Below are positions 10,169 through 21,591 of a stretch of DNA of 64,000 nt, in pieces. Origin of the DNA: Crotalaria pallida (lineage: Eukaryota > Streptophyta > Magnoliopsida > Fabales > Fabaceae); assembly GCA_037953625.1 (NCBI GenBank), contig CM075653.1, positions 5,642,001-5,706,000 on the forward strand, given 5' to 3'. Numbering within the stretch: the stretch's first letter is position 1; each line of letters opens with the position of its first letter. The notes under the pieces are model-generated. The model saw only the letters and a list, made by a program, of their open reading frames with translations. It searched no databases and was not told where the DNA came from. The translations under genes and the position numbers were made by a program.

Positions 10169-12573
10169 TGTTGAATCAAAGAGATTTTGATGAAGTCAAA
10201 TGAATCGGCTAAAGCTCGGTTCTCGGTCAAGGGTTTTGATGAAGTCAAGTGAATCAGCTCGGGTGTACTCAGAAGTGATCAATCAGAGCTGTCGCTCAAA
10301 GCAGATTCAGTCAGCCGAGAAGAAGCTCGGACTATCATCACGCTCGGCTCAAGGTTGCCAAGAACATATGCAAAGTACAAAGTCATCAAGCTCGGCTCTC
10401 GTTACCCAAGCTCGGTGGCGTTGTCAAGCTCAGCAACGTTGTACATCAAGAAGTTTATTCAATCAAGTTGTCAAGCTCAGCAAATGGCACGTGCTCGGCT
10501 ACCTGTAGCAAGTCAGTAGTTCAGGTTCAAGCACGAACATAAGTATCGAGTCTGAAGATCAAGAACAAGCTCGACAGTTTCTCAAGTGCAAGTTCGGAAG
10601 TGCAAGTTCGGAAGACGTTCTGAATTTGCTCAGACGAACATGTAGTACAAGCCAGGATATCAAGGTCAAACAAAAAGCTCAGTTCGGAAAATGTTCGGAA
10701 GATACTCAGAAGATGTTTTGGAAGATGCTCAGCACTAGCTCTGAAGAAATGTAGTTGAACCAGCAGTAAGTCAAAAGCTAGGAAGATGCTCGGCCATTGA
10801 AATCCAACCAGCAGCAAGTAAGAAGTTTTGTTCGAACGAGTGAAATGTTATATCATCAGCTCGGCAAAACCATCAGCTCGGCCTTTGGTAGAGTAGAGCA
10901 CAATCTTAAATATTCAGCTCAACCGAAGTCAAGCTCGGCTTTCGCTTTGTCCAAGTAAAATAGCAAGCATTTGCTCGGTCTTCACTGTGGACAAGTGAAG
11001 TGTCAAGCTAAAAGCTCGAATATCAAATTTCAGTACAAGCTCAAATATTGGAGCTCGGCTCATGCTCGGATCTTGACTTCTCATTCTAGCTAGTCTGTAA
11101 AGCTCGGCCAGAGCTCGGCTCAAAGTCAAATTCAACATAAAGTATAAAGCTCGGCCAAAGCTCGGACGTCAAGGTCACTCAAGCCAGAATGCACATGATC
11201 GGCCAAAGTTCAGAGTTAAACTCAAGACAGAGTGGAAAGCTCGGCCACAGCTCGGAAGTCAAAGGTCAAGGTCAAGCTCGGTTCACACTTGGTCAACATT
11301 CAGTACAAGCTTAAGTGAGAAGCTCGGCCAAAGCTCGGACCCTTGCTGCAGAAGTAAGCTCAGTGCAAGCGTCTTCAAGCTCAGATCTTCAGCCCGGTTC
11401 AAGCTCATTTCTGTCTTAGCTCTCTGCTGTTTATGAAATCAGGTTCCCTAGCTCGAACAGATGACAAGCTCGGATACTGTTCATCATCTTCAACATTTCA
11501 TCGTCGTCAACATTCAGTTGTCACGATGCCGCCAAACTTGAATTTCAAATTTGAAAAAAAAAGGATTGAATTTGGAAAGGACAATAGCTGTCACTGTACG
11601 TTGCAGAAAATTAGAAGCTTCTGAAAGGACAATATGTGGATAAGAACGTTGCAGCAAAATGGATAATATCAGGAATATCCGTTTGCAAGGACAGTGTGTC
11701 ACAAAACATCTTTCCTCTTGTTGGGTGTTGGGTTCAGTATAAAAGCTCTCCAGAAATTTAAAAGAGATAGAGATATACGAAGAGAGAACAAGACACAGCA
11801 ACGCCAATATTTTCACATAACACAGAGAAACAAAACTTTCACATTTGAATTCCAAGTTTCATTCTTCTTTGTGAAATCCCTTCCTTAATCGATTACTCAA
11901 CTGATACACAAACTTTCAAAATCATACTCTGTTGAGTTCTCGAGTTGGAGCCATCCTCTTTCTATCATCTTTGTAACTTGTTGAGATGAAGTTGTTCTTG
12001 AAGGTTTCAAGAAACTTCGGTGGTGTAAAGTGCTGAAGAGGTTCTTCAGCCATCAATTTATTTGGGGTAGTTGTCAAGAGTTTGGTACACTCTGTGCCAG
12101 GGATAGGTTTAGATAGGTTCTCTTGTAAATCTTTGTGTAACCATTTAAATTGATTTGAGTAAAAGCTCCTTAAAGGTTTTAAGGGGGACTGGACGTAGCT
12201 CTCAAGTGGGTGAGAGTGAACCAGTATAAAATTTCGTGTGTCTCTCTCTTTTCTGCTTTCTTCATTATCTGTGCTTTATTGTGTTTGCATATTTCCGAGC
12301 ATTTAGTCGGCAAAACCGAACCTCTGTTCGTTAATTTGTGCTCGCTAAGTTCATTCCGCAAAAACCGGTTTCTGTGTGTAGCAAGTCGGATAATCTATTA
12401 TCGGCTTAGACAATCGATTATCAGCATCTGCTCGGCAATAACTCGGCATTTTCATAAAACCAGCTAGCATAAATTAACATCTTTCAATTAATCCGAAAAA
12501 TCGGTACTAGTGCTTCAATCTACTATTCACCCCCCCTCTAGTAGATTGTTAGGCCGCTTGTTGGTTTCCAACA
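10169..12573 (+). repeat. Sirevirus 3' LTR (about 2.4 kb), U3 packed with CTCGG-type repeats
   Basis: The LTR begins TGTTGAATC straight after the last polypurine tract and ends ...TTTCCAACA, giving TGTTG/CAACA termini. Before the end lies a 'caccccccctctag' stretch of the kind seen near Sirevirus LTR ends. The U3 part (10190-11480) is dominated by degenerate 'agctcggc' / 'aagctcag' repeats. A TATA box is at 11738. No 5' LTR partner was found in the window, so identity between LTRs, and thus age, cannot be estimated. Confidence 0.75.
11738..11745 (+). promoter_or_regulatory. TATA box in the Sirevirus LTR
   Basis: 'tataaaag' sits after the CTCGG-repeat zone and about 0.83 kb before the LTR end, where a U3/R promoter is expected. 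It would drive transcription into downstream DNA if active. Confidence 0.55.
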
Positions 12574-13047
12574 AAGACGAAGATCAATTAGGTTTCTACC
12601 AAAGGTTTTTGGGATCTCAAGAATGAAGGGGTCAAGGGGATTTGACGCGCGAGAGATTGTATCGATTGAATTCTCGTGGTGCGACGAATGGTTAGCCATG
12701 TGGACGAATATCTTAGTCAAACGCAGAAGTGTACGACGAATGCCAAGTGGACGAATATCCTTTTTCTAGAATTAAAAAAACTAAAATATTTAATATTCAT
12801 ATATTTTTAGTTAGAATCAAAGGAAAAAGATTGTAAAGAGGTCGTCTTCGCCCACATGGCTAACCTCTTGCGTTTGATTAGGATTTTGGTGTGGCATGTT
12901 AACAAAATTTGGCCGGAATTAGTAGGAGGAGTGTATAACAAATCGAGGAGGAGTAACTTTGGAGAGCCACGCGTTAAAAAAAAAAGAAAAAAGAATAAGT
13001 CCCTGTGACAAAGCGATTCTAAAAAACATAATTAGGCCCTAACTTTA
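12574..13047. mobile_element. Remnant of a family-A-like Mutator MITE, cut by the Sirevirus LTR
   Basis: The stretch 12690-13040 shares ordered phrases with the copy at 31111-31612: 'gtacgacgaatg.ca.gtggacga', 'aaagattg.a.agaggtcgtct', 'cacatggctaacctc', 'taacaaa.cgag' and 'tgacaaagcgattctaaaa'. The left terminus is missing, consistent with the LTR having inserted into or recombined with it. Confidence 0.55.
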
Positions 13048-14106
13048 TTAGTAAAGTGAGTAAAGTGTTCAACTTCTCACTACTTTTATTCGAGTAAAAT
13101 TGATTCCTTAGCTTATCATGTATTTTGTAAAAAAACAATTATTCCAACAACATTATTGTTTTGTTTCCCGAATAAAGTTTCAGGCACAAGGATGCACTAT
13201 ATGGACATATGATAAATAGATTCTATATATGAATGTCATAATTAAGCCCTAACTTAATTAGTGAAGTGAGTCAAGTGTTCAACTTCTCACCACTTTTATT
13301 CGAGTAGAATTGATTCCTTAGCTTATTATGTATTTCGTAAAAAAAAACAATTATTCTAACAACATTATTGTTTTATTTCTCAAATAAATTTCAGGCACAA
13401 GGATGCATTATATGGACAAATGATAAGTAGGCCCTAACTTAATTAATGAAGTGAGTCAAGTGTTCAACTTTTCACTACTTTTATTCAAATAGAACTGATT
13501 CCTTAGCTTATCAAGTATTCTGTAAAAAAAATAAAAAATTATTTCAACAACATTATTGTTTTGTTTCTCGAATAAAGTTTCAGGCACAAGGATGCACTAT
13601 ATGGACATATGATAAGTAGATTCTATATATGAATGCTATAGTTAAGCCCTAACTTTAATTAGTGAAGTGAGTCAAGTGTTCAACTTCTCACTACTTTTAT
13701 TCAAGTAGAATTGATTCCTTGGCTTATTATGTATATTATGTAAAAAAAACAATTATTCCAACAACATTATTGTTTGTTTCTCGAATAAATTTCAGGCACA
13801 AGGATGCACTATATGGACAAATAATAAGTAGATTCTATATATGAATGCCATAATTACGCCCTAACTTAATTAGTGAAGTGAGTCAAGTGTTCAACTTCTC
13901 ACTACTTTTATTCTAGTAGAATTGATTCCTTAGCTTATCATGTATTCTATAAAAAAAATAAAAATAAAAAATTATTCCAATAGCATTATTGTTTTGTTTC
14001 TCGAATAAAGTTTCAGGCATAAGGATGCACTATATGGACAGATGATAAGTAGATTCTATATATGAATGCCATAATTAAGCCCTAACTTAATTAGTGAAGT
14101 GAGTCA
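13048..14106 (+). repeat. Tandem array of about 210-bp units, left part (5 units)
   Basis: The landmark 'caagtgttcaacttctcac' (first copy 'taaagtgttcaac') recurs near 13061, 13271, 13457, 13671 and 13880, and a sixth unit is cut at 14106. Each unit continues with 'tattcgagtagaattgattcc', 'tattccaacaacattattg', 'aggcacaaggatgcactata' and 'gattctatatatgaatgc'. Spacing is about 185-220 bp. Units differ mainly in A-run length. The array resumes at 26672 after the inserted LTR elements. Confidence 0.9.
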
Positions 14107-16837
14107 TGTAACATCCCGACTTTCTAACCTTACATTATTTCTTTAATGAAAATAGAGAATAATTTTTCGCGAATGAATTTCAAAACTTTATTATTCAATT
14201 GAAAATGCAAAGTATCATCAAGTGCGGAAGCAGAGTGACTGAACTTAGTTCAGATAACAAAACACAATAGTTCAAACCAATTTATTTTATTAGCGACTAG
14301 ACTCTGAGCTACTAAAAACACTAATCGTAACCCAGAGCATGGTTCTCAACTCCAACAATCAGAAAGGGAATCTCATATCCCTTGCCATTCCTACTCCCCT
14401 TTGGTGAAATCAGGACCTTCATCACCTACAAGGGCAATAATGGAGTAAGTCATAGCTAATCACGTTAAATCGAATGATAAAGAACATTGGCTAAAAACAG
14501 CAAACACAAGTAGTCAAGTAATAACAATTTCTGCCATGCATATACATATGTCAAACCATTTTGATTCAAATCATTATTCTTATTCTTAATGGCATGATGC
14601 ATGCTGATCTCAACAATTTCCCGGGTCATCACAGTTTGGAGGTGGTAGGACTTACGAGCTTCCTCCGCTTTGCACTCATGATTTACGAGCTTCGCTCTGC
14701 ATAGGACTTACGGGCTTAGCCCTGCACTCACGACTTACGGGTTCCCATCTCCCGGCGTACCAGTGTAACAGGGAAAGTCCTCACAAACTAGAGCAATCAA
14801 TGCATGAGTGCAAACATAATTTATTACCACTTCTTATTATCTATTCATTATCATTTCCATCAAGGACATAGTCCATCATTCCATCTCTCAACCCATAAAT
14901 TTCAACTTTAACTTTTCTTCTAGCTGGTGCTGATGCTTTCAGAAAAAGGCCATCAGCGGCATAGCCACTTTGTGATGTGATTAATCATTTTCATTTAACC
15001 GTTTCAAGAAAAGTCCATAAGCGGCCTAGCCACTTTGTGATGGTTTTAGAGACAGTATTTAATTATTTCATTTATAATCCATCGGGGCATAGCCTCCTAT
15101 TGATGGTTATTACAACGACCCCATTGGGACTCCTATAGTAAAATATCAACCAAGTGAATAAAACCTTCACCGAGACATCTATAGGATTAATAATCGACCA
15201 ATGGGTGTACGCACTTCCGTTGGGACTCCTGTAGGGAAAATATCAACCACCGAATAAAATTCCAGTAGGACACCTCCAGGATAGTTATCGACCAACGGGA
15301 TTAGATATTAAGCAAAGTGATGTTCAAAATTTAGTAATTTAGGAGATTAAACGAGTTAATTTCTGAAACTTTTAAAATAGGAGATTTGTGAGTAGTTCAT
15401 CGAGTAGTTCATGCCAAAAATACTCGAGTACCCGAAGAAATACTCGAGTCGTTCATCATTTTCCAGAATACTCGAGTCTTTCTCAAAATACTCGAGTCTT
15501 TTTGCTGCAACAGCACCAGTTTTCTGCATTATATGCACCAATTCGTGATTCTTACACCTTCACTTCAATTCTGCAACAAACAGAAGTTACTATACATAAA
15601 ACAACCATGTTGCACATACCAAATAACTTCAAATCAACAGATAACAACATCAAATCACAAATTGCACAAAAACATAGAAATTGTCCACTTTAACATATGA
15701 ATTTCATTTCTACTTGATTTTAAGTTCGTAAATCAATCCAGTGAGCATCATTAGGTCCAGTTAAACTTGTTTAAGCATCAAAACCATGAGTTCTTGACCT
15801 CCAAGTCAGATTCCTATTTCAAACTATATTGCCCATGAACCTCAATTGGTTCCTATGAATTTAGCTTGTTAAATACCATTCTAGCGATTAGGTAACTTCT
15901 CCCTTACCTTAGAGAAGCTAAAGAAACAGTTGATTGAGAGAGAAACGATCAGGATCAAACTTTGCGTTTCAACACTCAAGTTCTGCACTTTGAACAACAA
16001 ACTTTGGCCACGAATTTGACAGGGAATATGTAATGAAAAAGGGTGAAACAAATTAGCTTTAACAACTAGGCAGTACTAACTTTAATCAAAAATGAATTTG
16101 GAATCAAAAGGGTTCCTGAATTTACCAAACCAATTCAAGAAAGAGAGGTTGATGGTGTTGTTTTGCACTCTGTTTTTCAGCTTTAGAACACCTAACTTTG
16201 AAGGCTTGTTACTTGATCTACAGGAAGTCAATTTGTGTGGTTCCTGGTTCTAATTCGAAAGGGGAATTAGAACTCGAATTGTTTTTTGGTTATACAGAAT
16301 TTCGTTGAATGGGGAGGGAAAATCAAATATGGAAAGTATGCACCAGAAAATATAGGAAATGAGAATAGAATTTCGGGTTTGGAAGATTTTGAATGAGTTT
16401 GGGGCTTCCCCAATCACCTATTTATAGTCTAAGATTACCCTCCTTCGATGTAAAGTCCAGCTCTGTGCTTGGGAACCAAGAGAAAACGCGTTTTGGTGCG
16501 AATTTTAAATTGAAACCGACTTATACTCTCAGCCACACTGCTCGAACTATTCGAGTCTTTTGCCCAAGACTCGAGTCTTTTTGGCGCACTAGCTCAAACT
16601 GGTCAGCAGCACTACAGAAGACTCGAGTAGTCCAATTTATACTCGAGTCTTTTTGGCTGAAAGGCCAAAAAGTCATTTTCAATTCATTTATTTTTCTTCT
16701 AATATTTTTCTCCTTCATATTTTTAATTAAATAATTAAATTCACCACTAAACATAAAATATATATATATATATATATCTATGTAAAATCTCAAAACATTT
16801 AGACAAATAAATATAATTATATATATATATATATATT

Positions 16838-17374
16838 TGTGATGTCCTAGACGGTGAGGTCCTCCAAGGGTTAGGGAAGGAGACCTTCAAAGGAGCCTCT
16901 GTCTAGGGTTTCTGTGTGATGTTTGGTGGGAGTCCTCAAGTGGCTAAGGAGAAAGCCAAGAAGTAACCCTAATCACTGGTGTGTGAGGGTGATAATTAGG
17001 GTTAGAGGACGTACCTGAGCCCCATGTAGTACGGAGCTACTTATAGGGGGGAGCTGGTTGCCCTAATGGGCTTGCTTTAGGCCCAAGTAGAGCCAGCCTG
17101 TACTGAGCTATGAGTGGATGAGCTGTCCTTGTGGATAAGATGATGAGCTGTCCTTGCAGATAAGGTGAGACACGTCATCCTGTCCTTGGTGTCGGACTCT
17201 GGGAGGTGTCGGGCAGGGAAGTCGGACCTGGGTAGGAGTATGAGGTCGGCTCGTATCTGGTATCTGTTCGGCCGTTGAGCCTCGAGCTCGGCCCAGCGCA
17301 CAGAGGGCTTCTTATAGGGCCATGAGGCCTTAGGCAGGGGTTCTGAGGACCTCGGCTAGGCCGAGTCCACCACA
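16838..17374 (-). repeat. 3' LTR of the Tat element (537 bp)
   Basis: Nearly identical to 26100-26643. The main difference is about 7 extra bases in the right copy near 26609-26616. On the minus strand the sequence just upstream (complement of 17375-17392) is 'gctggggggctta', the likely polypurine tract. That tract plus its neighbourhood is repeated about 95 bp further on (around 17470-17515). Confidence 0.9.
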
Positions 17375-18293
17375 TAAGCCCCCCAGCTCGGTCAAGGCTA
17401 TCTGAGCCTTGTTCCGAGGTCTTGGTTCAGGTCCTTTTCCCAAATCCACCACATAAGAGCCGAGTCCGCCACATAAGCCCCCCAGTTCGGCCAAGGCCAT
17501 CTGAGCCTTGTTTCGAGGTTCTTGGGAGTTCGGACGATGAACTACCGAGAGCTGGATCCAGCTGTTTCTGACGTCTTTTCATTATGATGGAGCAGGTCTG
17601 AGAGCTGTCCTTTCACCTGCTCCGAAGTGACGCTTGCATTCTCCAGGTCTAACACGTGTCAGAAATTACACCTAACGAAGCGTCGCCATTACTGCGATGT
17701 TGCTCGAGGTTCGTGATTCCAGCTATTCTGCGCCACGTGTCTCCATATGTGTGGCTGCATGTTGGGTTGGGGTTTTTGGGCCAGGCCCAAACTTCAAAAC
17801 TGAGGGGGGAAACGGTTTCTCCTCCCCCTCTTTCACACAAAACCGCTTCTCATTCTTTCTCTGCCAGTCACTCTTCCATACGAAAACCTTCCCTCTTTCT
17901 CAGAAAAAACGTTTCTTTTCCTCTTGCACCATCGAACTCCTGTCTCCTTCCTTGCCCTTCGTCATCTTCTTCTTCAGCGAATTTGCTTGATCTGCAAACC
18001 CTTTCCACCAAGCTTATATTCTTAAGGTACTGTTCTTCTCCCTGTTTCTCTTCCTCTTCCCTTTTATTCTCTCCTTATGGTTTTGCGGTTTACCTGAGAG
18101 GGGTTGGTAATTTTGTTCTTATTTTTATGGAATAGGGTATTCTTTCTGGGTTTTGGGTTTGTGACTTTGGGGATTGATATTGGGAGTTTTTGGTGTATCT
18201 GGGTTTGGGGTGCTTTGGGTTTTTTGGAGGGTTTTTGATACTTGTTTTTTGTTTTTATTTTTCAGAAAAATCGGAGAAGTGGATTGGGGAAAT
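17375..18293. other. Tat element region between 3' LTR and antisense ORF; candidate promoter/leader of the antisense gene
   Basis: 17375-17520 contains a tandem duplication of 'cacataagccccccag.tcgg'. 17800-18000 is pyrimidine-rich on the plus strand (cctctttctc-type), typical of a plant 5' untranslated leader. Open frames here show no family motifs and are most likely not coding. A GT near 18027 ('ttaaggtactg') and an AG at 18264 ('tttttcag') could bound a leader intron, but this is inference. Confidence 0.4.
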
Positions 18294-18620
18294 ATGAGTA
18301 GGGAATGGTTTAGGAAATGGGTAGGGGTAGTCTCCCTGTCTTCGAGCAGTAGTGAGGAGGAGGACGACTCTTCCTCTTCGTCCTGCTCCTCCACTGAGGT
18401 GGACGAGGCGCTTCGTCGCCATAGGGAGTATAGGCGTAGGTATGAGAGACAAAACCTGGATGTCGATCCCGTTGAGGTCGTCTATCCTCGGGACTGGGAA
18501 GAGCAGAGGGAATGGGTACGCCAATATGCCTGGGCCGAGTTCATCGATGGTAGGGAGCGTGTCAATTTTGAAAGGATGGAGAGAGAGAGAGGATGTACGA
18601 ACGAGGGGCACCTGTGGTAG
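18294..18620 (+). CDS. Small acidic Ser-rich ORF (109 aa) in the Tat antisense unit
   Basis: The frame opens at the ATG at 18294 and ends at 18618-18620. The product has a Ser/Glu/Asp-rich stretch (residues about 15-40: SSSSSEEEDDSSSSS) followed by an Arg/Glu-rich half. I do not recognise a domain. It precedes the antisense coiled-coil gene on the same strand and could be an upstream exon or a separate small product; a splice linking them in frame was not found. Confidence 0.35.
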   Translation: MSREWFRKWVGVVSLSSSSSEEEDDSSSSSCSSTEVDEALRRHREYRRRYERQNLDVDPVEVVYPRDWEEQREWVRQYAWAEFIDGRERVNFERMERERGCTNEGHLW

Positions 18621-18727
18621 AGGGGAGATGCTCGCCCCTCGGAACAACTTCGAGGGGGTTTTCTGGGGGTTTATTCTTTGTAACCCGTAGGACTAACACC
18701 GAGCTCCCCTGTTCTTCCACAGGTACC

Positions 18728-20609
18728 ATGCCGCCCAGGAAGTGTATCAGCCGACCTGAGCTTTACCCTGCGCCTACGGATGCCGATCAGTACGAGTGGG
18801 TTGATGTGGAAGCCAAGGGAGTTCGGTCTAGCTTAGACTCCAAGGACAAGCTTGCCGAAGTAAGGAGAGTCGTGCTGCCTTGCCCAGGGGACGCCACCAG
18901 GACTTCTTACGAAGTACTCCCCTGTTCGGCAAATGACAGGATATGCACTCGGACTGACAACAACTCATTCTTCTTTTATGCGGACCTGATTCACAATCTC
19001 GGCGTGACCCTCCCTTTCACCGATCTGGAAATGAGGTTTTGAACGAGCTCGGGCTGGCCCCTTCGCAACTTCATCCCAACACTTGGTCTTTTCTCCGAGC
19101 ATTCCAAAAGTACTGCGGAGCCAGGAATTTGGTATGCACTGTTCGGCTATTTTTGTGGATGTACAACCCGTTCGTCAGTAGTAAAGACGGGGTCACTGGT
19201 CGTCTTTTGGTATCGGCTAAGGCCCGAGCTCACTGTGGGCTGTTCGGCATGTTCTCGGAATCCTGGAAACATTTCAAACCCAGGTTTTTCATGTATAAGT
19301 ATGTTGGAACGGGACTACCTTGGTTCCGATCCGAGACGGGTGCGAGGTTCCCCTTGGAGTGGACCCCGGAGTTCTTTAATCGTCACATCGGCACGCCGCA
19401 GAGGTGGTCGGGCGCCACACTTGACGCCGATGAGGCAGTAACGGCCCACCACTTCCAGACTGAGTATCGCGCTCGGAAATTCCAGCTCGATATTGGAGTA
19501 TTCATGAAATGTTATGATAACGAAGTCCTAACCAAAATTGGTAGTTAACTTTACCCTTACACTTGTACGCTTTCTTTCGACTTTCTTATTGACTCTCCTT
19601 TATCCTTTTGTTTGCAGAAGAACATTGGTCGGACATGTCGTCCAGAGCGCTCAAAGCATCCTTGGAGGCCCGAAAGAGGAAGAGGGTTGAGAGTTCTTCC
19701 ACTGAACACTCGCCCGCCGAGGTTTCAAATGACACAACCTCTACCGACTCGGGTCCCCTTCATCCTACTCCGCCTGCTGTGATTATCGCCCCTCCTCCTC
19801 CTCAGTCTCCAAGCGCGGGTACCGAGGTCATTGTTGCAGATTCCCCACCTTCATCAGGCTGTCCGAAGAGAGGAACCGATAGTCTCCCGAGACCGCCGAC
19901 CAACATCGTCAAGCCTTCAGTTAAAGATGCTCTCATAAAGATGTCGGGGGCCGAGTGGAAGAAGATCGCTGAGGGGTTGGCTTATCACTTGAAGAGGTCA
20001 ACAAACATTTTCAATGTGTTGGCTGAAGTTGCTGATGACGGGGCGGAAGGCGTGTCGCCTGCCAAGAAGAAGGCCCGATCTGATATGGTGGCTGAGGTGG
20101 CTGAGTTGAGGAATAACAAAAACTCGGCCGAGCAAAAGTTGGTCGATCTGGAAGAGAAGCACCGCCAGCAAGTGGAGGAGCTTCTAAAAAGTCATGAGGA
20201 GGCTCTGGCTCAAGCGAAGGCAGATGCTAAGGAAGCTGGTCGGCAGGAAGGCCTGGCCGAGGTGGAGAAGGTGAGGACTTTGCTCAAGAGAAGAGCCGCT
20301 CAAGCTCTTAAACACAAGGTGGCGGCGTCCGAGGAAGACTTCAATTTTGAGAAGGCAGGGAGCAAAATTTTTGCGGGTGCCGTAGAGCAGATTCTTCATC
20401 TGAACCAAGGACTTCGAATTCGGGTTGTTGGCGCCTCCGCCGGGTACGGGGTGGAAGATGGGAAGATGGTCGACTATGACAGAGGTGGGGCCGAGGTTGA
20501 CCTCGACCAACCCGAGGAGAATCTTCCCAACCCTTTGGTGGAGAAACCGGATGAGGAGTTCAACCCGAGCTCGGTTGTCCTTTCCGATGTGGAAGATGAA
20601 GCAGCGTAA
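18728..20609 (+). pseudogene. Antisense ORF of the Tat element ('putative plant transposon protein / gypsy-type transposase' family), two exons, one frameshift
   Basis: Exon A runs from the ATG at 18728 to 19540. Exon B runs 19618-20609, joined by GT (19541) and AG (19617), with a phase-1 codon that reads through cleanly. Exon A carries the conserved region seen in antisense proteins of gypsy elements: 'LGVTLPFTDLE', 'NELGLAPSQLHPNTWSFLRA', 'FLWMYN', 'FSESWKHFKPRFFMY', then 'FPLEWT'. Exon B has a Pro/Ser-rich linker, a basic patch (ARKRKRVES), a heptad-rich coiled coil ('VAEVAELRNNKNSAEQKL...', about 100 residues) and an acidic C terminus. A single-base loss in a T run at about 19034-19037 breaks exon A. 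Its function in these elements is unknown. Unlike the pol strand, most of this frame is open, which suggests past constraint. Confidence 0.7.
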
Positions 20610-21591
20610 GTCCCTTATGCTGAGCAGCTTGCGACTTGTTTGTGTTTTTGTAACCTTTTTGACGATATTTATTTTGCTAATTGTGTACAACATTTGCTCT
20701 TTATGCAAGTTCTTTTCAGTTTAACTTGTTGCCTGTTATTTTGATGCATGTTTTTATTTCAACTTGTTGCATACACATTGTATCCGGGGTCAATTTGTGC
20801 AAGCCTTTACTTTAACTTGTTGCACGAATGCGAGTTTTATTCTGCTAACTCGTTGCATGTTTATTCGTAAGACCTCGGATCCGAACCGCAGTTGGTTAGG
20901 TGGTCACCAAGAAAACTTAAGAAAGAATGCAAGTGTTTGAGACTTGTAGCATTTTAGATAACCAAGTAAAAATGTTTTTGAGAATACAAGTCCTGTTTTA
21001 ACTTGTTGTATTCGGAATTGATTGGACCCAAAATAAGAACACTTGATCGGACCTGGATAATGAGGCCGAGCTTGGACGACTCAGTAAGTGCAGTAATCTT
21101 ATAAGTTTTCCTCTGAAAAGAGGTACTGTATATAAGTGCATACGGTAGGGATATCGGATCTACCCACCTTAGCCGAGGTGGGTGCCCTCGTCCCCAATGT
21201 GAAAGAGGTTGCTGAGTGAAGCTATGTGAGAACATTTCAGAGCAAGCTGTACTTTATCGGGTGTCCCTTGTACACTGTGCATATGAGCCGATCTTATCTA
21301 GAAGACGTTGGCTGTACATAGCGCCATGCAACATTTAGGTGGCTAGTGCTAAATGAGAAGCTAGTACGTACGTATATAAAACTGTGGCACTTGAGTATGA
21401 GCAAGTTTGTAATTTTTTCATTAATCATGAGGGTGGGTACATTGCCTTTCATGGATTAAAAAAGGTGAGTATATCACAATGGAGAAGAACGTGACAAGGG
21501 AAGTAGATGAAAAAACATTAACAGAAACTGAAGTAAAACTTAGACTTTAGCTGGGGGTGTCGGTGACTGCTGATGATCGTCCGAGGTAAAC
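20610..21591. other. Tat spacer between antisense ORF and integrase end
   Basis: Contains 'aacttgttgc' or 'actcgttgc' repeated about every 40-70 bp at 20720-21010. No other gene is seen. It separates two converging transcription units, so it may hold their 3' ends. Confidence 0.5.

Noticed and set aside
10169..11480. Open frames of 60-113 codons in the Sirevirus LTR
   Set aside because: They follow the CTCGG repeats on either strand and have no motifs; treated as chance frames in the LTR.
17656..18135. 159-codon plus-strand frame near the Tat 3' LTR
   Set aside because: It is low-complexity Ser/Pro/Phe-rich sequence from a pyrimidine tract with a competing overlapping frame; more likely leader.
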